DNA of 64,000 nt, from contig ML996691.1 of assembly GCA_010356995.1 (NCBI GenBank), forward strand, positions 1,310,021-1,374,020, given 5' to 3'. A program made the position numbers and the translations under genes. Each line of letters begins with the position of its first letter. The stretch's first letter is position 1. Positions 30,856-41,783 of this stretch are shown here, in pieces. The notes beneath the pieces were generated by a model, which searched no databases, was not told the DNA's origin, and saw only the letters and a list, made by a program, of their open reading frames with translations. The stretch is from Trichodelitschia bisporula (Eukaryota; Ascomycota; Dothideomycetes; Phaeotrichales; Phaeotrichaceae).

Positions 30856-33593
30856 TGGGGAAGACGGAGAGCGAGGCGAGACGGTGATATCGGGAAAAAA
30901 GTTGGAGCCGTCGTCAGTTGGGGTTGAGCTTGGCTTCTGCGTAGACTTGGCGCGGGCCCACTCCCCTCGGCTGGTAATTCTGGACGGGGGGTTCAGTGCT
31001 GTGACGTGATGGATGCGGGGTTTGGGGTCTGCGGGATGTGGGTTGCGGGAGAGTTGCTAGGTGCAACAGAGAGCGCTGAACTCGAATTATGCTCCTCCCT
31101 TCTGGTCGCAAAATGGTACACTAAATTTGCCCCGCAGCTAGAATTTCAAGCCTCAAAGGCAGTTTACGTGTGGAGAGGGCGGCTATGTACTAGCCTTGCC
31201 GAAATGCGGAGAGAGTGAGAGAGAGCTTCACGCTTAACTCTACCACAAGCGAAGTGCCGTGAGTGTGATGCTCGGATCAAGAAGACGGGCATTCAGCCTT
31301 CCGTATCAACCCTCACACTGAAGCGTGAAGGAGATGGCAAAGTACTCGTAATCGTTCGGTAGACTCTCCCATAACCTTAACCTTAATCGGACCTTCACAT
31401 CAGTCCATTCCCAGATATGATCTTGTTGGCGTGCCGTGTCCAGGTTTTCACCATATGAGGTCTTCATCCTGAGCGAGCTGAACAAAGCTGAAGGCTGTCC
31501 GATGCTTCCATTTCCGACCCTCAGACGTTGCCATATACCAGATCGTTGCCAGCCGTCATGCTCGCTGGCTCAGTGTCGCGAAACCGCGCCTTGTTGTGTT
31601 GACTCTCCGATATTTTTCCGGGCGCCCTCTCGGCTCCGTTTGCATCCGATGTTGCAGGCAGGGAGGGAGGGGGCTTTAAGAACACGAAAGCTGAGTCAAA
31701 ACTTCTTCTTTTTCTCCTCATACAACTAACATCCAAATGATGAGTGGCCTCCCCGACAGCTATGTCCACTCCGGTCCGCTTTTGCGGGCTGGAAGTGGAT
31801 GCTGGCGACATGTCCCTGCCCTTCACCACCTTGGTGGGACAATTTGAGCCTATCTGATGGACCTGTTGGGAGTTGTCTTTTCGGATTCAACAGCGCGTGC
31901 GCGTGCGCGTGGCAAGTTCACGATGCACCTAGACGGGCGAAGCTCTCGTAGCCTCCCTCGGGTCCCATCTGGCCACAATCACAGCGGCGTCGGGTCGGAG
32001 TGTTAAAAGGGTGAAAGAGGTTATGGTTACGGCGGCTCTCTCGAAGCTCCGGGCTTGCTGGCCGTGATTGACCAATCTCTTGAAATGAAACGCTCGTCAC
32101 CTTGGGAGAGAGGTCGGTGAGTGCGGCGGAATGGTGGAACGGACCTAATAGCCATTCTTATAGCTCCTGGCAATACAACAGTAATCAAAGCCTTCTTTTC
32201 GCAGGTGCGTGCCCTTTTTTTTCTGCTTTGAAGGCTGGGATCCGACTCCTTTGTGCGGAATGATGACCTTACGGTGTGGGTATGTGGGTGGGCGTCGGTC
32301 TCAGGGCGCGGCGGTCTTGGGGGATCGACCTGCTCGGGACTGCATACTTAAATGATTCACGACGGCCATCATTTTGGACGACCTTTTGCTGAGTTCCTGG
32401 CTCCTGGATAGAGTGTTCACGGATAAGGCTGGGGCGGTGACTGGGAAGGGATGCAACGACGAATCGATCGACGACACGACGAAACGACCACGGCAGCCTC
32501 TTACGGCCTCATCTTTCACTCTTTTGGATTGCCTTTTCGGGTTGCGACCTTTTCTTTAACCTCTGCCGCTCTCTCGCTTTCTCTCTCTTTTCCTCTCTTT
32601 TCCTCTCTTTTCCTCTCTTTTCCTCTCTTTTCCTGTCTTTTTCTTATTCTTTTTGGCTCTCCCCTGGCCCTCGTCGTTAATGACATGCCGCTGATGTAAG
32701 AAAGTCGACGATTACCCGCATTTCGCCTGGCACTTTGTCACCCAATCCACCCTTGGAGCGCATCTACGGTAGCTCTTTCCCTCCGCAACCACATCACTTC
32801 ACTCCCCACTTCACAGGCCTAGGAGCTACGGCGCCGGACCGATATTCGCCGTTCACTTCTTGTTGGTCAGAAACACGTTGCATACTTCTAACTCCGATTT
32901 GACCTCACTTCTTCAACCAAACCTCCAACCACCACTCCACACCGCGAAGCTTCTCACCATCACCGCTTTTTTCCCGTCACCCACATCCAAACTCGGTCGC
33001 TGTGTCTCCCTCTTTTCCCAAGGGAAACGAATCCCTTACCTTGGCCGATCTCTTCGGGGGTTCCCCGTTGACAGCATCCTCCGCCTACTGGATATTGTCA
33101 ATTAATGGGCTGCTGGTCGTCGTTTGACGTCTTTGCTCCCTTGTACGCCGGTGCAGCAAACGCGTTGCACTTCAGGCTACGACAAAAAGCATTCGAAATC
33201 CTGCATGCGTGTATGCCAACACTGATTGGTGTTGGGTGAAAGTGTCGAGCACTGAAGCTGACAGTTCTCACGTGATCATACATCAACCGACGATTGCAGC
33301 ACTGTAAAGAGTCATCCGGGCCACCCTTGTGGCTTCGGCCATAGATTTCCTCCAAGAAGAACTGGATATACGGCCGCCTCAAGCCGGCCAATCTCATTTC
33401 GGTCGAATGCCTTCAAAGACGGCCCTTGTTATGATCGCTCACCCACAGCTAACCCCATACCCGCAGTCGTTGTCCAGTTCTAGCAGCCAATCTCCCCTCG
33501 ACAGTGTTTCATCTTCGTCCTTAAAGGTAAGCTTTATAAATCCTGAGTCCTCTGACACTCTTCCTCAGACTCTAACAGGCCCTTCAGCCCGAC
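30856..33593. other. Long intergenic region, no gene seen
   Basis: About 2.7 kb between divergent genes. Short ORFs lack domains, and no splice structure joining them was found. A decamer array of TCCTCTCTTT units lies at 32583-32640. Alternating CGTGCGCGTGCGCGTG occurs near 31895. The last 300 bases probably hold the leader of the 2EXR gene, which contains a GTAAGC...CTCAG intron-like segment (about 33529-33568). Confidence 0.5.
32583..32640. repeat. Pyrimidine decamer tandem repeat
   Basis: About six units of TCCTCTCTTT or its shifted form, nearly perfect, in intergenic DNA. Confidence 0.9.
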
Positions 33594-34824
33594 ATGATTA
33601 CTGCATCCCCCTTCGCGCCAGCCTCGGAAGGCAGGCCTGTGCGTGCTGTCCGCAAGAATAAGACGGCAGATCCAAACTGGGTTGACAGCTCACTAATCGA
33701 GGACACATCGCCGAGCGGAGATTCGGGCGAAAATTCCAGCGAAAGTTCCAGCGAGTGCGGAGTGCCGGCCAAGCGTCGTGCTAAGCTGCAGGGCGGTCGG
33801 GCTCGGAAAATGCGAAGGAAGAGACACAGACGCGTGCGGACTCCTTCATGCCCTCCTCCGTCACCATCGCATACCGCTGCGGAAATGATGGAAGAGCCCC
33901 GCGATGACTCCTACCCTGTCGTCGGTGCCAGCAACATCACGCTGACGCCTATAAATCTCACGTTTAATATACCCCCTGGCTTCCAAGGTCCCTTTTGTAT
34001 CCAAATGCAGCCGAAGTTGGACGTCACCTGGATTGATGCGAGCGGCCAGCTACGAGCCGTTGTCCGGGCGCAGGACATGCAGACACGCGTCCTCACTGCC
34101 CCGACACAACAGGCGACGACGAAGGGGTTCTTCGCGCTACCGAACGGTAAGTCTCCATGGCACGCCCACTTCCATGCTAACACATTGAGAAATTCGAAAC
34201 AGGATCTACTCCCTTCTGTTCTGCAATGCAGAGAAGGACGGGGTGACGTTCAGAACTCCGGGGCACATTAGGGCGCTTCCTTGCATTCCCCCAGGCCTTT
34301 CTGCTGCCTTTTTGCGTACATGTCATGAAATCTACAATCAAGGGCGCCTCGTGCTTTACGGCAACAATACATTTGAGTTCAGCCGCTCTGAGGAGGACCG
34401 CCGCCCGTACTTTTCTCATCCGGCGTTTGAGGTCGTCTACCGGGATTTCTATCACTGGACAAAGACAATCGGGCCACTCAACCTGTCCTTGATCCGGAAG
34501 CTGAGAGTTTACTGCTCGAATCCTCGGCGTCGTAACTATCGCCATGTGTCGGATCCCCAGCGGTTCTGTCACGATAAGCACCTCCTCAGCGCCCTAAAAC
34601 TTATTGCCCACAACTGTCACCAACTAGAGTTCCTGCACATCAGGCTCTCGGGGCGGAAACTCACCTGGCAAAACGCCCCCGAGTTTGTCCAAGTCCTGGG
34701 CGATATGCGAGCGGAGGTGGTGGAGCTGAGGGACGATCATTACTGGAATTTGACGCCAGCTCACTACCGCGACCTGGAGAAGGCCATGACTCGGGTTCCG
34801 CCTGAGGACCAATCCGAGGAGTAG
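33594..34824 (+). CDS. 2EXR/F-box-like domain protein
   Basis: Exons 33594-34146 and 34190-34824 (43-nt intron, branch GCTAAC); 395 aa. The junction forms FFALPNEIRNRIYSLLF, the start of a 2EXR or F-box-like module common in large numbers in moulds. It is followed by the usual GLSAAFLRTCHEIYNQG and LVLYGNNTFEFSR. The N-terminal 110 residues are Ser-rich then strongly basic (KRRAKLQGGRARKMRRKRHR), a likely nuclear localisation signal. Members of this group are mostly uncharacterised; some F-box relatives act as ubiquitin-ligase adaptors, but no partner can be named. The acceptor after TTGAG is preferred to the later ACAG because only it keeps frame and restores the motif. Confidence 0.88.
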
Positions 34825-35612
34825 CTGCGAATTGCTGGCGGCGGTTTGGAATTTCGGTGGAGTCTCTGGCATTGAAGTTATTTTAGCGGGAGTTTATGAT
34901 GTTATAATTTAGCTCGGCATGCTTGTTTTATGGGTGGCTATAGACTCGGGTTGATTGTACCTTATTCCCCTAATGATGATGATGTTCGATAATTTCATAT
35001 GCTTGTATTTGCAAGGTGACATCAGGAAATGCGCTCTTACTGATGCAGCAGCTGGACAGTATAAATGACGGCTCTTCAGCCCGAATGGGGCCATGTCGAG
35101 CAGATAGCAGCGTCCTGATCCACGCCTCATTCCCTCACCATTTGACTGACAATAATGAGCCGCATGTCGTGATATGGGGCCGACGGAGATCAGGCACTAA
35201 GGCGAGCATGACCGCAGCAGCATACTTAACACTGGAAGGAGCAGATTACCCTTTGGGAAGAACCAAGGATAAAGACGGCAAGGAGCACGCTGGCGTGCTC
35301 ACTCACGAAGGGAAGGAGCTAAGGAGGGCATCGCCACATCGTGTATTTCATTCGGAGAGCCTGTTGACTCTCTTTCTTACCTTTTCATTCCATGACACTT
35401 CACTTTACGCCGTTGCAATGCACGTATAAAGCCTTACGGTACTTCCAGTAGGTCGATACAAGGCTGGCTTTAAGCCTGGTCGCGTGCTAACAGGGGTCGA
35501 CACCGCACCGCGGGGTACCGTAGCGGGGCAAAAAAAAGTGCGCGCTCCGACCGCACCTCTCCCCCTCACCACCACCCACCGATTCCACAACCCCAACAAA
35601 CCACCGCACATC
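34825..35612. other. Intergenic region with repeat B copy 2
   Basis: Contains the 3' flank of the 2EXR gene (a small ATGATGATG run near 34975), about 300 bases without a recognisable feature, the short copy of repeat B (35310-35460) and then the CNS1 promoter. Confidence 0.5.
35310..35460 (+). repeat. Dispersed repeat B, copy 2 (short)
   Basis: Shares with the copies at 20188 and 38130 the blocks AAGGAG-CATCGCCACATCGTGTATTT and, after a short T/C-rich part, CACTTCACTTTACGCC-TTGCA-GC plus CCAGTAGGTCGATA. Upstream similarity fades, so this copy looks truncated. Confidence 0.55.
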
Positions 35613-36922
35613 ATGGCCCTCGACCCGCCCACCGCAGATCTAGCAGCAATGGGCCTCTCCGGCCCCAGCCCCTCCGCCGTCCCATCTCTCGAATCCCTCC
35701 TCGCAACCGCGGGCGCCAGCGCCTTCCCCCCCAAACCCTCCAACCCCAATGCCCCCGCCCCCGCCCTCCCGCCCTCCATGGCGGTCCGCGAATACACCGC
35801 CGACGAGGTTGTGCAGATGCTGAATAGGACGCCGCTGTTTATGACGAGTTTGGATGAGAGCGACGGGGCGGGGGGCGAGAATATAGAGCTCGAAGCGTTG
35901 AAGGCGCTGGCGTATGAGGGGAGTCGCGCGGATGTTGCGGCGAATTTCCGCGAGCAGGGAAATGAGAATGCGAGGGTGAGACGCTGGGGGGTGGCGAGGG
36001 GGTTTTATGAGCAGGCGTTGGGGGCGCTTCGGCAGGAGAGAAGGGAGGGGGAGTTGGTTGATGAGGAGGGGAATTTGAGATCTGTGGAGGAGGAGGAGAA
36101 GAGGGAACGCGTGCTCGAGGAGGCGTGCTGGGTGAACAAGGCGCTTTGCGAGCTCGAGCTAAGTGCGCGGGATGTACGCTGCTTTGGGCGCGGCTGACAA
36201 GGACAGGGAATTACCGCGCCTGCAACCTCGCCTGCGCAGCTACCCTCCGCCTCAACCCGACTAACGTCAAGGCCTGGTTCCGCAGCGCCAGCGCCTGTCT
36301 CGCGCTCGACAAGATCCCCGAAGCCGCGGACGCCTGTGCACGGGGATTGGAAATCGATAAGGCGAACGCGGCGCTCCTCGCCCTGGAGAAGAAAATAAAT
36401 GCCCGGGCACACTATCTAGGGGCGCAGATGAGTGCGCAGCGCGCGCGCGAAGAGAAGAAGAGGCGGAAGGGTGCGACGCTGGCGGCGGCGCTGGGGAAGA
36501 GGGGGATTGTGACGAGGGTAACGGATAAGGCGCCGGATACGCAGGATGCGGAGGTTGCGTTGGAGGACGAAGGGGATGAGGACAGCCTATTGAAGGTTCC
36601 TGTTATATTCCTCTACCCGCTGGAGGCGCAGAGTGATTTTGTGAAGGGGGTGGGGGAGGATGAGAGCTTGTTTGGGCATTTGGAGTATGTGCTGCCTGTG
36701 CCGTGGGATGGGGAGGGGGAGTATGGACTCGAAGGCGTGGAGTGTTATGCGGAGACGGCGGCGGGGGGGCTGGTTAAGGTGGGCAGGAAGGTTACGCTGG
36801 GGAAGTTGTTGGGGGGCGGGAGGGTGGAGGTTGTGGATGGGTTGGTTACGGTGTTTGTGGTCCCTGCCGCGAAGGCGAAGGGGTGGATTGAGGAGTTTAA
36901 GAGGAGGAAGGGGAGGGGTTGA
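35613..36922 (+). CDS. CNS1: TPR co-chaperone CNS1/TTC4
   Basis: Cytosolic Hsp90/Hsp70 co-chaperone essential in yeast, also tied to translation factor folding. Exons 35613-36162 and 36207-36922 (44-nt intron, donor GTGCGC); 421 aa. N-terminal Pro/Ala-rich segment, then the conserved REYTADEVVQMLNRTPLFMT. Three TPR repeats follow: ANFREQGNENARVRRWGVAR, ACWVNKALCELELRNYRACN (rejoined by the intron) and AWFRSASACLALDKIPEAAD. A basic helix (REEKKRRKG) leads to the C-terminal wheel domain typical of CNS1/TTC4 (VPVIFLYPLEAQSDF, then SLFGHLEYVLPVPWDGEGEY). The in-frame upstream ATG at 35484 is not favoured because the family N-terminus begins at 35613. Confidence 0.93.
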
Positions 36923-36973
36923 AGGGTTGGGTTGTGAGTACGGTGGTGTGTTTGTGGATTGGGGCACTTGTTC

Positions 36974-37216
36974 ACCCGTCAGATTTGGCGCCCCGAGTCT
37001 GACGTCTTGTGTATATCTATTGATTGGGTCCGCCTTGCTCCTCTCTTGTTTTCTCCTTTGGCGGCGAAATATGCGTCCTCTGACGAGCTGAAGGATGTGC
37101 GCCTCACCGCTGGAAGAGAAGACAAAAAAGGAGCGAGGCGAACACAGTCAATAGAGATACATAAGAAGCGAAGGAGCTGGATGAATAAGAGCTTGGGGTG
37201 CTGGACCTGACGGGCG
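36974..37216. repeat. Fold-back (MITE-like) element downstream of CNS1
   Basis: Imperfect palindrome of about 243 bases with ends CACCCGTCAG and CTGACGGGCG. The inner 80 bases of each arm match well; for example TGTGTATATCTATTGATTGG pairs with the complement of the strand around CAGTCAATAGAGATACATAA, and CGCCTTGCTCC with GGAGCGAGGCG. One arm carries about 25 extra bases. Because of the symmetry both strands read a similar peptide (LCISID-VRLAP). No coding gene; probably a small non-autonomous DNA element. Confidence 0.8.
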
Positions 37217-37281
37217 AGGCTTGAGGGATCGAGGGCAAAAAGGTTACCCGCAACAGCTGTCATGATATCCCCAGGAGTGGA

Positions 37282-37584
37282 CTAAATCTCCCCCATAGCA
37301 ATCCAATTCCACATTTCGCACCGCGACACCACCACGGGCTCCCCATTCACTTCCATGCTCCGTCTGTAGTCACAAAGACCGTATCTGCAAACGAAAAACA
37401 ACAGTCCATCTCTCCATTTCGACGCATTGATCCCCGTCCTACACTTCCTGCTCGGCTCTGGATATTCACACTCGCACAGAGGATTTGCCTCGCTGACGCC
37501 GCGGTGGTCCAGGAAAGTAAGGAAGCAGTTGCAACCACGGCAAGCTGCATATGGACGCCCTTTGTTGCCGTTAGTGGTGGTCAT
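37282..37584 (-). CDS. Small cysteine-rich protein, possibly a GRF-like zinc ribbon
   Basis: Single-exon ORF of 100 aa. Eight cysteines are arranged in pairs: CRGCNC, LCECEYP, RKCRTG, then FFVCRYGLCDYRR. The order C-x-C, C, ..., F-F-x-C, C-D/x recalls GRF-type zinc ribbons found in nucleases and retro-element proteins, but the central signature is weak. It lies just after the fold-back element, convergent with CNS1. It may be a small real gene or a surviving fragment of a larger one. Confidence 0.45.
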   Translation of the reverse strand: MTTTNGNKGRPYAACRGCNCFLTFLDHRGVSEANPLCECEYPEPSRKCRTGINASKWRDGLLFFVCRYGLCDYRRSMEVNGEPVVVSRCEMWNWIAMGEI

Positions 37585-39087
37585 GGTCGTGGCTTTGATG
37601 ATATTGCTTCCATATCAGCGACGGCAGTGCGTTGGGACGGATATACGCGGTAATGTAGCCTTTTGGCCTATTAGTCTGCCGTGCTTCCGTCTTCTTTTCC
37701 AAGGACAGGAAAGTAACGTACAACCGCTCTTCGGAATTCCAAATAGGGCGACCAATTCGGTCCAGTGTCTTGAGCCATAAGGCATAGAATTTAACGCGGA
37801 TATCGCCGGAAGAGTGAAGCTGGAAGCTAGTGAATTTACCGAACAGAAGTGCGGAGGAGACACCTGTTTATCACTTCCTCCGCAGTAAGTGCGTTACATG
37901 TCGACAAACGATAACCGGGCACAGGACGGGTAGCAGCATCATCAAAGCTGCAATTCCTATACATCTCCCGCTCCCCCGAGCTGAGGGTCAGCAGCCAATG
38001 CGGAGCCAGAGCGCAGACGAGAGGTAGTGTAACGCGACTGGTTGACGAAGCTGATCTGCTTTGATTGCTTTGACTAACGAAAAGTCAGATTCCATTGAGA
38101 AGTTGAAGCGTCTGGTATTCGAGAGATGGGAGAAACAGCCGAGGGAGTCGATGACGCAGACGTGAGGAAGGAGCATCGTTATATCAAGGGGCATACGATG
38201 CATACTTATCGGAAGAAGGAACCTACATAATGTACGCATGATGGGAGCAAGGAGCATTGGAGGACATTTGCCACATCATGTATTTAGTCTCGAGCGTCCT
38301 CTTCTTCTTCTCTTCTTCTCTTCGTCTCTTCATCTTTTTTCACCTTTCACTTCACACCGCAGCCATTTGCGCGTGTCAAGCCTACGTAGTATGCTTCCAT
38401 TAGTTGCACAGCGGAGCCGTGTTTACATACTACGGAGTACGTATGTTTTGATATTCGGCGAGATCGTCGTGCGGGACGAGGTCGAGACTGGGTACGAGTA
38501 CGAGCGTACGAGTGAGGTTGGGGACAAGTGGCGCTAACCACCACAATCCAGACCTCTAACGTCCAACGTCCAACGCCTACCGTCCTCAAACACCAAAACA
38601 CCAAACAGTTACACATCTCTCCACCTTCCACCAGCGCATGAACTACTCTCGCATGTCATACCCGCACCGCACCGCTTGGCCCGCCAGGAGCCCCTGCTGT
38701 ACACCATCTGCTCCGCGATCGTTGCGGCAAGGTACCGTAGGATCCCTGACGCGTTCCTCTCTACGCCTCATCAACCATCAAGTAAAATCTTCTAGAAAAC
38801 ATCTAAATTTACATCCCACCATCTACCCCCCAATCTCTCATTCGCTCCTCCAAATGAATCCACCCCCCCGCCCCCCCGCCAACCCATCAAACCCCCCAGT
38901 TCGCCTCTATCCGAGGCCTCCTCCGCCTTGAATAGTGAGCCCGAACCACCCGCACCACCCTGGAAGCCCACGTCGATCAGAATAGCCTCTCGCTACCACC
39001 CACCATGCCGTCCGCAAACCCAACTTCAACGTCAACCTCACCACCCTTCCGCCCTCGACAGCCGTCCATGTCGCCCCCACCGGCGCA
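37585..39087. other. Intergenic region with repeat B copy 3
   Basis: No convincing gene. A GCTTTGACTAAC-GAAAAG acceptor-like site at about 38065-38085 is followed by a short readable stretch (SIEKLKRLVFERW), possibly a gene relic. Repeat B copy 3 follows at 38130-38410. The last 450 bases are C-rich leader or promoter of the glycosyltransferase-like gene. Confidence 0.5.
38130..38410 (+). repeat. Dispersed repeat B, copy 3
   Basis: Matches 20188-20460 over GTCGATGACGCAGAC, GTACGCATGATGGGAG-AAGGAGCATTGG, GCCACATCATGTATTTAGTCTCGAG, a CTTCTTCT tract and CACTTCAC-CCGCAGCC-TTTGC, in the same order. Several differences are C-to-T or G-to-A changes (for example CACATCGTG to CACATCATG), as expected for an old copy, possibly one exposed to repeat-induced point mutation. 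Confidence 0.6.
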
Positions 39088-40716
39088 ATGGGCCGCCCAC
39101 ACCTTTCCACCGCACACCTCTCCTCCTCCGCGGCCCGCCTCTCCTCGTCCGCAGCGCACTACACTCCGCAACTCCTGGCGCTGACCCGCGTCCTCGCCGC
39201 CATCATCTACGTGGCCGCGCTCCACGCCCTCGCCGCAGCAGACACGCTCATCCAGCGCGCGGCATCCGCAACCGGCATCCCGCGCCTCGCCATTCTCAAG
39301 CGACAATCCGTCCCCGTGCGACGGCGCCTGAATCGGCTCCTCGTTGCGCTGTTGAGTGTTGGCCTTGCGCTCGGCACCCTCGAGTACCGGCACCGAGTGT
39401 ATGCGGCGCAAATCCAGATCCCCATCCTAGGGTGGGGCGAAAATGATCTGGGCCTCTACTACCCCCCCATCGGCGCGGAGCACCTCCCCCGCGTCGCGGA
39501 ATACAACGTGTACCGACGGCGGCGGCCGCGAACACCGCTCTTCATTCCGTACACGCGGAACAATACCATGCTAACGCAGGCCGTGCTCTCTTACATCGCA
39601 GCCGGGTGGCCGCGATCCGACATCGTCATCGTTGAGAACACAGGCACCATGGACGCGAACCCACGGGGCCAATTAACGCCCTCGAACCCGTTCTTCCTCG
39701 ACCACGAGCGCTTCCGAAAGCGCTACGGCGTGTCAATCCTCCAAACCCCTACACTGCTCAACTTCGCCCAACTCCAAAACTTCCTCCTGCGCATCGCACT
39801 CGCCCGCGGCTGGGCCTACTTCTTCTGGTCGCACATGGACATCGCCGTCCTCAGCGCCGAAGAATTCACCCCCTACAAATCCTTCTACCACCGCGTCATC
39901 GACCTGCTCGACAGCGTCGGACTTCCCCTGTCCACCGTCCACCCCCGCCCACCGCAGGCCCAGCCCACTTCCCCCCCCGGCCCCACCGCGCGCCTAGCAA
40001 CTCATCTGTCTTCTTACCTCCACACCCCGACCTCCGTCCTGTCGAGCTTAAAACCGAGCCCAAACTGGGCAACTAAATTCTTCGACTTCGATAACCTAGC
40101 CCTGATCAACGTGTCCGCCTGGTCCCGCATCGGGCCCTGGGACGTCTTCGTCCCGTACTACAACACGGACTGCGACGCCTACGCCCGGGCGGCTATGCAC
40201 GGCTACGGGCGCGACGACGTGCAGGCCGGGTACATATTCGACGTGGCGGAAGCGGTCGCCGACCCCGAGGCCCGCTTCTTCCCTTCCCCTTCCCGTGCCA
40301 AGCGTCGCGAATGGGGCGCTGGGCCCGGGGCCGAGGAACCGCAGGGCGGGAGGCTGTTGAGCTGGCGGTATCAGTGGCTGAAAGCCGAGCTCGCGGCGCT
40401 GATGCTCGCGAAGAACAGTAACGTGGCTGGGCGGAATACGTGGCAGGGTGGTGGGGACAAGGCGCGCCCGCCGCGCGAGAAGTGGAGTCACGAGGCTAGG
40501 GCGTTTCAAGCCGCCTGGTGGAGCACGGCGGATTACGGCCGGGCGATGTATGTGCGCAAGTGGGGCACGTTGGAGTGTGATCTCGTCGGGAATAATAAGA
40601 CGCTGAAGGATGCTTGGTTGCAGGAGTATTTGGATGAGGAGAGTGAGGAGTATAAAGAGAGGATGAAGGAGGAGGAGAAGTGGAATGGGGTGCTGGCGGA
40701 GAGTGCGATTCGCTAG
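39088..40716 (+). CDS. Membrane-anchored glycosyltransferase-like protein
   Basis: Single exon, 542 aa. A basic N-terminus and two hydrophobic segments (about residues 30-52 and 85-100, LLVALLSVGLALGTLEY) suggest a type II or double-anchored Golgi/ER protein with a lumenal C-terminal domain. The lumenal part has a GT-A-like layout. IPYTRNNTMLTQAVLSYIA and DIVIVENTGTMDANPRGQLT would be the nucleotide-sugar binding start. WAYFFWSHMDIAVLS holds a D-x-D-like acidic/His element. FFDFDNLALINVSAW and GPWDVFVPYYNTDCDAY resemble acceptor-side motifs. I recall this as a conserved mould family without assigned sugar specificity. Assignment as a glycosyltransferase is inference. Confidence 0.75.
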   Translation: MGRPHLSTAHLSSSAARLSSSAAHYTPQLLALTRVLAAIIYVAALHALAAADTLIQRAASATGIPRLAILKRQSVPVRRRLNRLLVALLSVGLALGTLEYRHRVYAAQIQIPILGWGENDLGLYYPPIGAEHLPRVAEYNVYRRRRPRTPLFIPYTRNNTMLTQAVLSYIAAGWPRSDIVIVENTGTMDANPRGQLTPSNPFFLDHERFRKRYGVSILQTPTLLNFAQLQNFLLRIALARGWAYFFWSHMDIAVLSAEEFTPYKSFYHRVIDLLDSVGLPLSTVHPRPPQAQPTSPPGPTARLATHLSSYLHTPTSVLSSLKPSPNWATKFFDFDNLALINVSAWSRIGPWDVFVPYYNTDCDAYARAAMHGYGRDDVQAGYIFDVAEAVADPEARFFPSPSRAKRREWGAGPGAEEPQGGRLLSWRYQWLKAELAALMLAKNSNVAGRNTWQGGGDKARPPREKWSHEARAFQAAWWSTADYGRAMYVRKWGTLECDLVGNNKTLKDAWLQEYLDEESEEYKERMKEEEKWNGVLAESAIR

Positions 40717-41783
40717 TCTGGGGGGTGGAGTGGGAGGGTGGGGGGAAGTGAAGGTCTGTAGGAATTAGTAATGTGTCGATCTCACCGTACCCCGCTCTCA
40801 TCGCAGGGACGCAATCGTTCCCTCGGTATACCATACCGTGTGTACGGTACGAGCAGCGCAAGCCGCTGCATCAGATCCCTAACCCACACCCGCCATTCGC
40901 GACCAATCGCTCCCCCCCCCGGACCCCGCCCCGCAGTCGCGATCTGCACACCAAGACGCGGGCGAGAAGTGGCTGCTTGGCTCGAGGCTTGTTCTGAGGA
41001 CCAGTGATGGGGCATATCTGAGGATGGGCACGGCATCACGGCAGAAGGAAGGCTAGAAAAGTGTTTCATCAGGTACCTTATTGTTTCTTTGTCGTCGATG
41101 GCCATGTCTCGCCGGAGGTTGAGAGCATAGACTCCGCAAACAAACGCAGCAGGTGGTAATTGAACTCGCCAGCCGCAACACCAGAGAAAGACATCACAAC
41201 CGCCCCATCCCAGAACTACTCGGAGCCCTAATACCGGTCTCAGCAACCACGCCTGCTCGCGGGCGCCTTCTCTTCTTTGCCAGAACCAACTGTCAGGAGC
41301 CAGTCGAAGAGAGGCAACCGCGAGCAGGCGTAGGATTGAGACCGGAATTAGGACGGCGAGTAGCCTTGAGAATGTAGCGAGTGTTTTTTCCCCTCCAGTA
41401 CGGGTATGCAGCTGATGAGCTCCATCATAACCCACTGCGTGTTTGCGAAGGCCGTTGCTCTGCTCGAAACCTCCGGCGAGATTGCTGCACGCTTGAAGCT
41501 GACAGTGTACATGCCGCCGTTGCTATCAACCCCTACTCCCGTCATCCACCCACCCCCTGCGCCGCAAGGAAAGTCTTACAGAGTCCAGAGTCCCGATCCC
41601 ACCGTCAACCCACCCCCGGCCCATACTCATCATGCCAAAAGCGAATGACCCTACAAGAAACGCAAAGCTCCCCCCTCCCCGCATTCGCAGTGATATCAAA
41701 GAGCAATCCACAAGTACACAGAGACGCAAAAACACAAAACGCCAGATGACGCGCCAGGTACGGTGCTACACAAGAAGTAGGGA
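40717..41783. other. Intergenic region with a fold-back element
   Basis: Convergent 3' flanks of the glycosyltransferase-like gene and NCS-1. Holds the fold-back at 41212-41367. ORFs on both strands here mirror each other because of that symmetry and are not genes. Confidence 0.6.
41212..41367. repeat. Fold-back (MITE-like) element
   Basis: Imperfect palindrome of about 155 bases: CTACTCG, CCTAATACCGGTCTCA and ACGCCTGCTCGCGG on the left are mirrored by CCGCGAGCAGGCGT, TGAGACCGGAATTAGG and CGAGTAG on the right. Central spacer about 25 bases. Sequence differs from the other fold-backs in the window. Confidence 0.78.

Noticed and set aside
31895-31915. Alternating CG/TG run (possible Z-DNA)
   Set aside because: Only about 16 bases long, common by chance in GC-rich DNA, with no further structure around it.
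40782-41435. 217-codon ORF on the minus strand near NCS-1
   Set aside because: Mirrors a plus-strand ORF through the fold-back at 41212-41367; no domain.
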